From: Papiliotrema nemorosa
Taxonomy: Eukaryota > Basidiomycota > Tremellomycetes > Tremellales > Rhynchogastremaceae
DNA: 64,000 bases
Reading direction: 5' to 3'
NCBI GenBank assembly: GCA_032158125.1
Contig: JASKOT010000005.1
Location: 186,001-250,000, forward strand
Position numbers and translations under genes: made by a program. Shown here one piece after another: positions 21,753 to 31,615 of this stretch; the stretch's first letter is position 1, and the number at the start of each line of letters is the position of its first letter. Below the pieces are notes generated by a model, which was given only the letters and a program-made list of their open reading frames with translations, did no database searches and was not told where the DNA came from.

Positions 21753-22347
21753 GGTGCTCTGTTCCCTGTATACGGATGCTCCGTGGTTCTGGCACTCAAT
21801 AAATGCATGCATATCGTAATCCCACGGCGTGAACAGATAGAGCAGCACGTGACCCACGATTCCAACGAAATTTCCGATCGATTTCATGTCTCTCGTAATA
21901 AGTCTCGATTCCAACAAAGCACCGCGATGATTTCATGCTTCTCCCCTGGCGATTCCCGCAAACACGAGACTTGCTGCGATCAGGCTATTCTGCATCCGGA
22001 TCGCACGTTGAGGTTGTCCAATCGAAGGTCGAGACTCAGGGTTGAATCCTGCTAGAATCGAGCAGGACCCCGATGATGACTTCCTGTGTACCTCTCTTGC
22101 TGACGATGATGATGTGATCGTAGCCACCGCGATGTCAACAAGTCTCGTGTGATCGTCGATGTCCTCCCCTTGAGAGTCCCACTTGAGCTCGTCATATCTC
22201 ATGTTCGACGTCATATTTCCTGTCCACTGCTGGGGCGTCAGCTCCCTCTATATAATCCAGCCCAAAAAGCGGTTCTCGTGCCAACATCACCCATCTCTCA
22301 TACCACCGTAACCTCAGCATCTACAACCACAAGCTCTCCCAATTACA
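21753..22347. promoter_or_regulatory. Promoter of the hydrophilin gene
   Basis: 595 bp. Near its 3' end are a CCCCT stress-response-type element (22166-22170), a CGACGTCA element one base from the CRE/ATF consensus (22206-22213) and a TATATAAT box (22249-22256) about 95 bp before the ATG. These fit a stress-induced gene. The rest shows nothing. Confidence 0.5.
22249..22256 (+). promoter_or_regulatory. TATA box of the hydrophilin gene
   Basis: CTATATAATCC, about 95 bp upstream of the ATG at 22348, the usual fungal distance. Confidence 0.5.
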
Positions 22348-22833
22348 ATGTCCAAGAACGACAACACTGGAATCCAAGGCTACGCTGACTCCGAGACCAA
22401 GCTCAAGGCTGACGGCACTCCCGACCACCGATTCAAGGAGGTAAGATCGATTGACCATGTTCAGATTGATACTGACATTACAGCACGGAGGAGGACAACA
22501 CGGGAACCAAGGTGGTCGAGAGACTGGCTTTGAGGAGATTGGAGATGGCACTTCCCGAATGAGGACCGAGGGTACCGGCGAGGACGGCGTTTACAAGTGA
22601 GTACCACCCCAGTCATCGGACATTCGGCTAACGGTCAGGCCTTCCCAACACGGTGGGCAGAAAGAGGATGGAGGCGAAGACAAGCGAATGTCATCGGAGC
22701 ACGGTTTCGGTGAGCTTCTTTCATCTATGTCTTATATTGTTCAGGCTGACTCTCAGGCGGTGATCGAGAACTAGCTTCTGAGGCGGGGCAGAAGGGCGGA
22801 TCTGCCAGCTACGATGAAGGATTGACCCATTAA
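22348..22833 (+). CDS. Hydrophilin-like small stress protein with KGG-type repeats
   Basis: Four exons giving about 125 very hydrophilic residues, poor in hydrophobics and rich in Gly, Glu, Lys, His and Asp. Starts MSKNDNTGIQGYADSETKLK; repeats of a Gly-rich motif appear as EHGGGQHGNQGG, PSQHGGQKEDGGEDKR and SEAGQKGGSASYDE. The last resembles the KGG stress-induced repeat (PF10685) of bacterial and fungal desiccation proteins. No membrane segment. A strong TATA box and stress-type elements lie upstream. It is probably a cytosolic LEA/hydrophilin-like protectant; function is inferred from composition. The short gene is supported by introns with canonical borders, each keeping frame. Confidence 0.65.
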
Positions 22834-23199
22834 TGGCGTCGAGAGGAAGATAGTCAGAAGTCAATATGCAAATACTGCAATTATGCCTTAACAAAATTGG
22901 TACTCGTACAGTACTAAGGCACCACCGCCTCTTCAGCTTTATGATTCCGTATTTGAAGACTTTCGCTTTTCCGACGTCAGATCGAGCGATGAGTCGTTCC
23001 AAGGGTTGAGGTGGATACGCATACAGTTGCGATCTCTGGCGATTCCACGCTTCATATCCTGCCAGAGCCACAAGATTGAACAACAACTGGTCTGAATCGG
23101 TGCGGATATTTGCTTCCGTTTCATGACGCGACGGTGAGCGACCACTCTACGACGGCGAGCTCGCCCTATTCACATCACCTGTACCGAGCTCCCACTCCA

Positions 23200-24578
23200 A
23201 TGGCCAACCCCTATATACCCAACTCTGGGGCATCTTCTTCCTATTCAGCATACGGATCCTCATCTACGCCCCACAAGCAGCAACAACCCATCACTCGGTC
23301 ACGGACACTATTCTTCTTGTCTATAAGAGACAGTTCGGTCACCCCTCGACGAGGACCACGGAGGTCTGCAGCTACTTATGGATTGTCGAATGACATAGCA
23401 GAGGAGGAAGATGAGGGATTATTACGGAGTGTGGATATGAAAGGTCTACCGCCGAAATGGTATTTCCGACAATCGCACATACTTGCCGGAGCTAATTCCA
23501 AGGGTGGACGCAAGCGACGAAGTCGAGGAGATACTCTCTAGGGCCAAAACGAAAAGTCAGCCAGTTGAGACGCTACGGCAAAGCAGAGCTGATAGGCAGT
23601 TGCAACGCTCGACAAGCTCCATGCGAAACATGTTTTACCTGGATTCACAGACCGTTCAGCCGAAGAAAGAGAGATTGAACGTCAAACTAGCGAAATCACC
23701 AAAGATTTCAGGAGATGTACAGCTCTTATCGGTTCAATCACGGCTTCTAGAGGTGCGGCAAGGGTGGAGATTACAACTACGAAGAATGTGCAGAGAGGTC
23801 TGGCGCAGAAAGTGCAGGACATGTCGGCAATGTTTAGGAAGAAGCAGAGAGTCTACATGCAAAGTGAGCTACCTCCCGCCCCGGCAACGAAGCTGACAAA
23901 GCAGAACTGCAAGGACATGCGATCAAGAACAAGGACCTGTTGGCTGCTAGTGGGGCAATAACGCTCAAAGGGAGTGAAGTGCTGGATGAGCTGCAAGAGG
24001 ACGAAAAGGCAGTGAGTCCCTCTGACAAATGATCGGACTGGCACTGATTTTACAAGTCACGCTCGCAGCTCCAAAGCCAGACACAGGCGACAACAGCTCT
24101 CGATATAGACTTGGACGCAAGGACGAATGAGATCACTCAAATCGCAACGTCCATCTCTGAACTCGCCGACCTTTTCAGGGATCTATCCAACCTCGTTGTC
24201 GAACAGGGCACAGTGCTCGACTCAGTCGAATACAATGTACAACAGACTGCTAGGGAGTTGGTGGCTGCTGAAGGGGAGCTCAAGGTCGCTCAAAGGTATC
24301 AGGCCAATACGGGTAGGAGAAAGTGTATCTTGTTCTTGGTCTTGATCATCGTGGGATTAATCATCGTTCTGATCTACAAACCTAGAAGTCACGGCGGCCC
24401 ACCACCACCGATTGTGGATGATGCGGGAGGAGGCGCGGATCAGGGCATAGTCATTACTGCTACAGCTAGCCGTGGTGGCTATGCTGCGAGCGCGACGTGG
24501 AAAGGAGGCTATCCCGGACACGGCGGACACAGGTTGCCCTTACCCAAGCCCCCTCCATTACCCACAGAAGTCGATTGA
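23200..24578 (+). CDS. TLG2: Syntaxin-16-like t-SNARE Tlg2
   Basis: Qa-SNARE for endosome-to-trans-Golgi and TGN fusion. The N-terminal RSRTLFFLSIRDSS is the typical Tlg2/syntaxin-16 start and may bind the SM protein Vps45. Then LPPKW, the Habc region (VDASDEVEEILSRA, GLAQKVQDMSAMFRKKQ), and the SNARE helix ITQIATSISELADLF, RDLSNLVVEQGTVLDSVEYN with the zero-layer Gln in VEQG. The membrane anchor is KCILFLVLIIVGLIIVLIY. Unusually the protein does not end soon after the anchor but continues for roughly 70 residues rich in Gly, Pro and Ala, which would be luminal. Short introns interrupt the middle of the gene. Start ATG at 23200 is the first in frame. Confidence 0.87.
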
Positions 24579-24660
24579 GGCTAGAAGTGCCTGTTCATCT
24601 GCGAAAGAGTTGTATAGAAGATACCTTGCACATATCATACCATGCATGTTGGAAACACAG

Positions 24661-25963
24661 TCATAAGAGACCCCAAGATATCCTCGCAAACATGTTCCAC
24701 CCGCCCTCCCAAGGAGCACCCTCTAGGTCGTACTTTGCCTCATGACCGTCCCACCTATCCAACATCTTTTCAAACCAACGCAGCTTGATCCGATACCGCT
24801 CATCGTTGTCCGCGTCTACTTCCAACTCGCCTGGCTGGACAGTCTTTGCGAAGGAGACCAAAGCGTGAAGATAGGCGAGTATACGGTGGGATGGGGGATC
24901 ACCGCTAGCGCCAGCGATGATGAAACAAGGCTCCAATATGAACAAGGTGTAATGTCTCGGTCGCGTCCTCTGCAGCTCCTGGGCGAAGAATGACTTCGAA
25001 TCAGGGTATCTTGTCATACATTCGGCCAAGAAGTCTGAGGGGTATGGGACCATCTCTCCAGGGTTGAGAAACACCAGATGGGTCGATACCTGTTCATCAG
25101 ATCTTGTAAAAGAACGAGATGGACGCACGAGAGCATTATACCATATGCTGATATTATTTCCCTTTGCTCGAGCTCGAGCCCCTTGTTCTGAAGTGATGAT
25201 CCAGTTCAAATGAGCCTTGAACCATTCAATGAGGCCGGAGTCGATGTTCGGGGACAGACGAAGCATGGCGGCATACTGCGAGACGAGGATCAAGAACCGG
25301 CACTTGACTCAGACTTGCGTTGATAACGTACTGAAGCCTTCTTACGCTGATCACGAAGCATTCATCACCTGTCAAAGGTGTCTGTCCAGGTATGCACTGG
25401 GAGTACCACACTTCGGGATTCATCCTATCCCGTCAGGGTCCTCGAGCGGATGTATTGAGGGACGTACCGTGTCTCAGGATCGATGAAGAATACCCGGATG
25501 AGCTCTTCTGCCCTTGTGCGAGCCTCTCCAGCCAGCTTGGGGAGGTATCGCACACCCAGAGCCAGATTACGTATAGTCATCGCTAGCGATTCCAGCTGTT
25601 TCTGACCTTGCGGGGCGTCACAATCGGGCCATCAGTACTTTTGTTTGCAGATCATGATACGGCCCACAAGGGTTCCGCTTTCCATCTCTACGTTCTTCTA
25701 TTAGCTTCACGTCAAATCGAGCTGGTTATCATACCCCAATGACCGGGCGACACCTCCCAGTAGTACGGTTTGAGCGTGTATAACCATTTTTGTCCCTCAG
25801 GACAAAGGACCGGGGAGAAGGTCACTGAGAATGTTTCGGTTGACCTCAAGGTTGATTTGACGGCTGATTCGATGAGTTTAAAGGCCTGGTCGGATGGTGT
25901 AGGCTGTGTAGAGGAGGACGTGAGGATGACAGGCGGATACTTTGGGATTTTGATGGATGACAT
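24661..25963 (-). CDS. Alginate-lyase-superfamily protein, paralogue A
   Basis: Chondroitin AC/alginate lyase-like (alpha/alpha toroid) fold of the PF05426 kind. Starts MSSIKIPKYPPVILTSS; TLKPYYWEVSPGHWE leads into RRDGKRNPC, the conserved substrate-side RDG block; EVWYSQCIPGQTPLTG is the family's YAQ-IPG motif; SPNIDSGLIEWFKAHLNW and the region GNNISIWYNAL correspond to the catalytic Asn-Asn-His segment but the His is replaced; later FFAQELQRTRPRHYTLF carries the Arg-Thr...Tyr block. About 400 residues with several introns. No clear signal peptide, which is odd for a polysaccharide lyase. It shares block order with the gene at 27744-29122. Whether it has lyase activity is doubtful given the altered motif. 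Confidence 0.72.
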
Positions 25964-26772
25964 GGGCGATGTCGAGTGAGTGGGTGGGATCAAGTACTCG
26001 TAGGTGACGTGGATCGACAGTGGCGGATCCCTCTCATTGATCCCAAATTACACGTCCGGCCCTCAGAGGGTATACTCTCGATACGAGGAGTTCACGAGTA
26101 TGGTCTCCAGAGATCCCAAAGCGACCCATACAAGTGCGAAGAGTGGTTGAGGAGCCCCTGTTCCGAGGATGCTGCATAAGTCTCTTCAAAACGGCATTCT
26201 TAAAGGATCGGACGATGTACTGTGAGGTGATGCTGTGAGGATACTGAATGTACTGTACTGTAAGGTGATTCTGTCGGGATCAAGGGCCAACACCGTGGCG
26301 ACAAGGGAAGGTAGACTCTGGATTCATACCCGATGGCCGATGACCTTGAGCTAGGAGGCCTGCTCGGAGAGCAATATCCACGTATATATTTTAGCTGAGA
26401 CTGTGCAGCCCGGTACTAGTTACCTAATGCCACTCTACGAACTCCAGTGACAGTAGCAAGCTGGGAACCGAGACACGTGCCATCACTGTTATGCGATAGA
26501 GTAGGGATTCGTAGAAAGGACAGTATGATGACAGTACAGTATCATCTAGCTGACACACCGACCGATAAGAGATGCGCTTCAGCGAGGCGAGCATCAGTGT
26601 CTGTGCTTCATGAAGTGGACTCCTTTGTCAGCCTTATCCTGTGCGAATCGATGAGATTCGCATGAAAGGAAGCTCGATATTCGTACTGCACTGTGAGCGC
26701 ATATAAGCAGTACGAAGCCTCGTCCTCCTCTCTTTCCATCATTTGACCTCCGTCAGCGTTCACACTATCATC
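25964..26772. other. Intergenic region with promoter of the orphan gene at 26773
   Basis: About 800 bp between divergent genes. It carries short imperfect repeats of a TACTGTA-type motif (for example near 26250 and 26530) and ends in a GCGCATATAAGCAG TATA element at 26702-26707, 66 bp before the orphan gene's start. No gene recognised. Confidence 0.4.
26702..26707 (+). promoter_or_regulatory. TATA box of the orphan gene
   Basis: TATAAG 66 bp upstream of the ATG at 26773. Confidence 0.45.
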
Positions 26773-27477
26773 ATGTCTGCAGACGAGCGAGTTTTCCAGC
26801 CTATTATCGACACTACTACACGTAGTCCGTCGCAAGGCGCTGCCAATACTGGCTCACTTTTTGACAACCGACCATCGTCATATCAGTCAAGTGACCAGAG
26901 TGGCAACATCGAACTGACTGAGATTTCCAACGTGAATGACACAGTAGCGTCCTCCACCCCCGGCACTGAAGATCCTGAGCCCGGCAGCGATGCTCCCACC
27001 AACGAGCAGGGACAAGCCCCCCACCGTACGCCTGGACAAATTCTGAGAACGCTCCAGCGAGCCCACCCTGAGCTTTGGTCTTCATTCTCAAATTATATTG
27101 GTGCGTCCCAGTCCCAAGGCGGAGTCACAGGACGATTCTCTGAAGTCACTTTCGACGTACAGCCGATGGATATTGTGGACCGTGGGATTCAGCTGAAGGC
27201 ATTGACTAAACTCGAGTCGGAGGATCCCGACAGATATGCCGAATTTGTCTCGTGGAAGAAGGATGTCACAAACAAGTCGAGAGGCAACAGTACTAGATTC
27301 AAAGAGTGGGTCGATAATCCTTCCTTCAGGGGTTTTGCTGCGGCGATCGTCGAGCAGGAGAGGGCCAAACAAGGAGGAGGCGTGGCGGTCGAGGGTTTCA
27401 TCAGCCAGTTGAGGCGTTCCAGAGTGCTTCAAGTTTCAGACGGTTCCAGGACTGGTTGTGTCAACATGCGGAGCTAG
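26773..27477 (+). CDS. Hypothetical protein between two lyase paralogues
   Basis: Single-exon ORF of 234 residues from the first ATG (MSADERVFQPIIDTTTRSP). The first ~100 residues are Ser/Thr/Asp/Pro-rich and probably disordered; the second half looks folded and mixed (ILRTLQRAHPELWSSFSNYI, EVTFDVQPMDIVDRGIQLKA, RYAEFVSWKKDVTNKSRGN, FRGFAAAIVEQERAKQGGG). No family is recognised. A TATA box lies 66 bp upstream, supporting expression. It sits between two minus-strand lyase-like paralogues and is convergent with the second. A TGTACATA element lies 189 nt after the stop. Confidence 0.55.
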   Translation: MSADERVFQPIIDTTTRSPSQGAANTGSLFDNRPSSYQSSDQSGNIELTEISNVNDTVASSTPGTEDPEPGSDAPTNEQGQAPHRTPGQILRTLQRAHPELWSSFSNYIGASQSQGGVTGRFSEVTFDVQPMDIVDRGIQLKALTKLESEDPDRYAEFVSWKKDVTNKSRGNSTRFKEWVDNPSFRGFAAAIVEQERAKQGGGVAVEGFISQLRRSRVLQVSDGSRTGCVNMRS

Positions 27478-27743
27478 CAATTCGCAGCCGATTGGTAGGT
27501 GGATGTGCGTTGATTGAAGGAGTACATAGTATAGGCGAGGGGTCCATGCATTTGCGTGTTGGTGCATATGACACAGTATGTAACGGGATATCCATGCCGT
27601 GCATTGTCGTCCTTCCGGACACCGCGAGGGATCTCCCTGACACGCACATCACACAATGCATGTACTGTACATACAGTCTGAAGCGTCCGAGATAAAATGT
27701 CATCACAATTTTGGAGGTGTCCAAGCGATGGCTAAGCCTTAGC

Positions 27744-29122
27744 CTAGAGCAAGTTTGACGAGACAGTCATGAAATCGCCCCAGCCCCCTTCCCAACCTGT
27801 TCCGTCCATGCACACTTTCTGCGCTACTTCATCCTCACCCCTGATGCTGGCCAGAATCTTCTCGAACAGGGCGATCTTGGCAAAGTATCGGACATCATCT
27901 TCCGCTGGTGTCTCAATATCCCCCTTTTCGACCGTCTTTGTGTATTCCACCAAGCGTGTAAGATACTCTCTGACTTGGAAAGAGAGAACTTCAGATCGCC
28001 CCAGGATGTCAGCAAGCAGGAAGGTAGGCTCAAGGAGGAAGCATGCCAGATGTCGTCGACGAGCTTTGGCGGTGATCTGATTGAAGTAGTCAGCTGGGTC
28101 AGGGTATTTCAGGAGAACGTCGTCGAAGAACTTTCGAGCGATGGTCTGGGCTTGAGGCGGATCGACAAGGTTCAAGTGAGTTGCGAGCTGAATGTCAGAC
28201 GGTCATAAGGTTTTAGCATCCTTGCACGGTGAAACTCACAACAGCGCGATACCATACAGCTTTGCTGTCTGTTCGATTGGAACACTCAATACCCTGTTCC
28301 GAGTATTTCATCCATTGCACATGTTGCCTGAGCCACTCTTTCACTTGACCGTCCAAGGATAGGTCAAGCTTGAGCAGGGGTAAGTATTGTGAGACTAGAA
28401 GCAGGAATCGACACTCCTAGATCAGTCTCAGAGTCTATTGTCACAGTAGAGTAGGAGGAGGCCATGGAACTTACTGCAAAGATAAAGGTGGATGAACCTG
28501 TGAGAGGCTCTTGACCTGGAATACACTGCGAATAGAGCACTTCAGGTCGCATCCTGAAATCAGTCGGCGAATCTCTCATTGGCGTGAGTTCAGTAAGCTT
28601 TCAAGACGAGGCTCACCTCGTCTCCGGATCAACGAAGAAAGCCTGCAGCAGCTCTTCCGTTTTTTGCTGAGCTGCAACAGCAAGCTCTGGGATATGCTGC
28701 ACGGTGAGAGCGAGAATGCGGATGGCCATGCTGAAGGCTTCGAGCTCCTGTTGACCCTGCGGAATACTAGCGTCTAAGGACAACGTCAGTTGTCCACCAG
28801 GGAGTGGTGATTCGTTCGGTCTTACAAGGGTTCCGTTGCCCGTCTCGCCATTCTGGTATATCAGCACAGCAAGACATGGTAGGGGTTCTGACTCACCCCA
28901 GTGACCTGGCCCGACTTTCCAGTAGTGCGGATGGAGAGTGAACAGAAAATTCTTGCCAGCTGGCGCAAGCATAGGAGAAAACGTCACAGAATACTTCTTG
29001 TCAGAATGGATCAGCTCTTTGGCCTGCGCTTGAATAAGTCTGATGGTGTCTTCGTTAGGTAGTCGGTAAGAGGGAGGAGTGATAATTGGCAGAGGGTTAG
29101 TAGGGACGGCGATGGCAGTCAT
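27744..29122 (-). CDS. Alginate-lyase-superfamily protein, paralogue B
   Basis: Paralogue of the gene at 24661-25963 with the same block order. Starts MTAIAVPTNPLPIITPPSYR; FLFTLHPHYWKVGPGHW then EWRDGQRNPC after a 49-nt intron; DASIPQGQQELEAFSMAIRI; FFVDPETRMRPEVLYSQCIP; WLRQHVQWMKYSEQGIE; SKAVWYRAVV at the position of the catalytic NNH block; DYFNQITAKARRRHLACF at the Arg-Thr...Tyr block. Here the Asn-Asn-His and the later Tyr both appear replaced, so it looks more degenerate than paralogue A. The YAQ-IPG-like segment is well kept. About 410 residues; no signal peptide evident. Likely arose by tandem duplication, with an orphan plus-strand gene between the copies. Function unknown. Confidence 0.7.
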
Positions 29123-29398
29123 AGTGTGACAAGGAGCGATTGGAATCTGATTGAGCTGGAGGTGGATGAGGCCAAGATGATAGGTTTGATCGCTCTGCAG
29201 CTTTTATCTTCGCTTTGTCAGTGAGAGAAGGCCATGGAAGGGTCGCACGTTGTGTGGAAATGAGCAAGGATATTTCAAAGGACATGCATGCTGGGATATG
29301 CTGTATGCGTATCTGTGACATGCATCAGCTGAATCAAAGGATGCTAAAACGGCTTACCTATACAACCTCCCTTCCACGGATTTCGCCTGTTGACCACA

Positions 29399-31138
29399 TC
29401 ATGCACAACAAGCAGTCTCATTGCTTGCAGGCTGAACCCGTCTGCAGAAGCAACTCGACTCGATCGAGACATCCGCGATTGCCAAAGCTAATCTCAGCTG
29501 TTGTCCCACAATCTTTGCCTCCTTCTCCCGACCGAGTTTAGTCAGACATTCGTGGTACCCATGAAGCGCCCATACGTTGTTTGGATGCTGGTGAGCTCGA
29601 GGCAGGGTATCGTCGAACCCCAAGTCGGCGGCGTAAACATCGGCCGCTTCCTCTACCTTGCCCTGCTCCAACTTGAGAGCGGCGTAGGCGTGTCGGGGAG
29701 GCTGCATCCATCCCCAGGGTTCAGCATAGACTAAGTTATCGGAGCGTTTGATCGCTTCTTGCAGATGTGTAAAGCCTTCCTCCACGTTCCCTTTGCGATA
29801 CTCTAGCTCGCCATCGAGCATCGCTTGGCCAACTCGAAGAATATCCGAACATTTGTTGGGATACTCGAGCCTACTCTCGGGTACTTGGACCAGGAGTTCT
29901 TCGAATGCCGCTTGTTCCTTCTCCGCTTGCGGAATGTCATCCTTGATCGCATAAGAGATGGCTCGTGCGTAATGCTGCGTGACTGTAGTGACAATGTAGA
30001 AGTCTCGGTCGTCCGGGAATGGCATGGCGAGTATGTCGTCCCATTTGCCAAAACGTATTAGAAGGTGAAGCCGGACCGTCTTGAACCCTTCCAGCCAGTC
30101 GACGAGCGGCGGAGATCCTACACGCATGACCTCGTCGGTGATTGACAGTTCCATCCTTTCCAGTGTTTTCATAGCGATTCCGAATTGACCGTTGAACATG
30201 GCGGCGTAGATGAGGATATGATAATTGTGTAATCGGTAGAACGCATAGTAATCCGCCGGTCCTTGGAGTTTTAGGTACTTTTCGTCGCCCAAGATCCCTT
30301 CGAGGTTGGAAGCGATGGCACGACGATAGTCCCCGATGAGGAGATCGAGGTGCGAAGGCATGTGGTTCAAATGCCCTGCGTCCGGGATCAACCCTCGCAA
30401 TCGATCCGCCGCCGGTATAGCCTTCTCGGGCGTGGGGGACATCTCCATCAAGTGGATGTACAAGTGCAGAACACCCGGATGGTCGAGCGCTTCCGGTCTT
30501 CTCAAAGCGGTCTCGAGTGTACGCTTTATGATTGGCGTATTGGAGATTTCCCGCGGTTCGCCAGTTTTGATGTCCCACAATTCCCAAGGAGCGAGGTTCA
30601 TCCGACTGTCCGCATATAGCGCCGCAACATCCAGATCATCTCCATACTCCTCGTAAACCTTCTCCATGGCATCACCATATCTCCTCGTCCATTCACTGTA
30701 CTTTCCGTCATCCTCTTCCGGGAACCGCTCGGCGATGGCCTCCGCCAAAGATTTCTCCAGTGGTGTTTTGGCAAGTTTCCGGGCTGTCAGACTCGCATGT
30801 CTGCACTTCACCAGACTATCTTCCAAGTCCTCCTTGTCAAACAACTCCCATGGCTTGTTGTAATTTGGTCCTTTGGCATAAGCATACCCCCAGTACACCA
30901 TGGCTGCGTCTGGATCAGCGAGTATAGCCTGTTGAAAACATCGGACCGCCTCGAGATGATTGAACCCGTATGACCACGCCAGACCACGATTGAACCATTC
31001 TTGAGCATCGGCAGAGGATGTGGTGATACAACGGGAGAATGCGCCGAGGTCGTAATATGGCTCAGAAGAGGGGATGGCATTTATGGAAGATCCGATCAGA
31101 TCGATGTGCGGGGTGACTGCGATTATGTCGCTTGTCAT
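29399..31138 (-). CDS. Intronless TPR-repeat protein
   Basis: A 579-residue ORF in one exon, in a genome where most genes have many introns. TPR-like helices are visible: DAQEWFNRGLAWSYGFNHLE, AVRCFQQAILADPDAAMVYW, GYAYAKGPNYNKPWELF, the motif GHLNHMPSHLDLLIGDYRRA, and C-terminal EPWGWMQPPRHAYAALKLEQ, VEEAADVYAADLGFD, NVWALHGYHECLTKLGREKE. The H-x-x-H-M-P-S-H pattern and WGYAYAKGPNYN resemble TPR proteins widespread in bacteria and found patchily in fungi. No signal peptide. It shares a ~480-bp promoter with the RRM gene at 31616. Role unknown; an enzyme-like function is possible because the His-rich motif is not a usual TPR residue set. Confidence 0.8.
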   Translation of the reverse strand: MTSDIIAVTPHIDLIGSSINAIPSSEPYYDLGAFSRCITTSSADAQEWFNRGLAWSYGFNHLEAVRCFQQAILADPDAAMVYWGYAYAKGPNYNKPWELFDKEDLEDSLVKCRHASLTARKLAKTPLEKSLAEAIAERFPEEDDGKYSEWTRRYGDAMEKVYEEYGDDLDVAALYADSRMNLAPWELWDIKTGEPREISNTPIIKRTLETALRRPEALDHPGVLHLYIHLMEMSPTPEKAIPAADRLRGLIPDAGHLNHMPSHLDLLIGDYRRAIASNLEGILGDEKYLKLQGPADYYAFYRLHNYHILIYAAMFNGQFGIAMKTLERMELSITDEVMRVGSPPLVDWLEGFKTVRLHLLIRFGKWDDILAMPFPDDRDFYIVTTVTQHYARAISYAIKDDIPQAEKEQAAFEELLVQVPESRLEYPNKCSDILRVGQAMLDGELEYRKGNVEEGFTHLQEAIKRSDNLVYAEPWGWMQPPRHAYAALKLEQGKVEEAADVYAADLGFDDTLPRAHQHPNNVWALHGYHECLTKLGREKEAKIVGQQLRLALAIADVSIESSCFCRRVQPASNETACCA

Positions 31139-31615
31139 ATTAGGTTGTGTTTGCTTGTACGATTCCTGGTAGTGGAGCGGATGCAGGATTCTGTCGACGG
31201 ATACGCTGCGGAAGGAGCGATTGCGCTCGATTCGTCGTCAAAGGACGTCAGAACGTGCGATCCTTCGACAAAATTCTCGTCACTGCTTGAATACGCTACT
31301 AGACCTGCTGCTCAACGGTCGACCAAAGGGGGGTTGTTGCTACATGACGCCTTGCTATATGCTGCATAGCGGGCGCAGGGAACCGCACGATGGGCGTCAA
31401 GCGTCAAATAGGCACCCGAAGGCGGGAACACCTGGGTCAATTAGGCTTGGGGGGTCGATCGGTGGAGGGGTGGAGGTGGTCCACTCCCTATTTAATGCAT
31501 TTCGAGGGCGTATCGTCTCTTCCTCTTCCTCACCTCACCCTCCCACTCTTCTCCTCTCCCTTCCTGATATTCTTTAGATCCCTTGAACCCTTATTACCGC
31601 CGGCAGTGCTGAGAA
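31139..31615. promoter_or_regulatory. Divergent promoter, TPR gene / RRM gene
   Basis: 477 bp. On the plus strand it has a TATTTAA box at 31489-31495 followed by a long pyrimidine-rich tract (about 31515-31565) ahead of the RRM gene start, a usual fungal core promoter arrangement. Confidence 0.5.

Noticed and set aside
29937..30587. 216-codon minus-strand frame
   Set aside because: Same strand but another frame of the intronless TPR gene; no family motifs.
24661..31138. Lyase/TPR block as a transposon or viral island
   Set aside because: No terminal repeats, integrase, transposase or polymerase; two of the genes have ordinary fungal introns.
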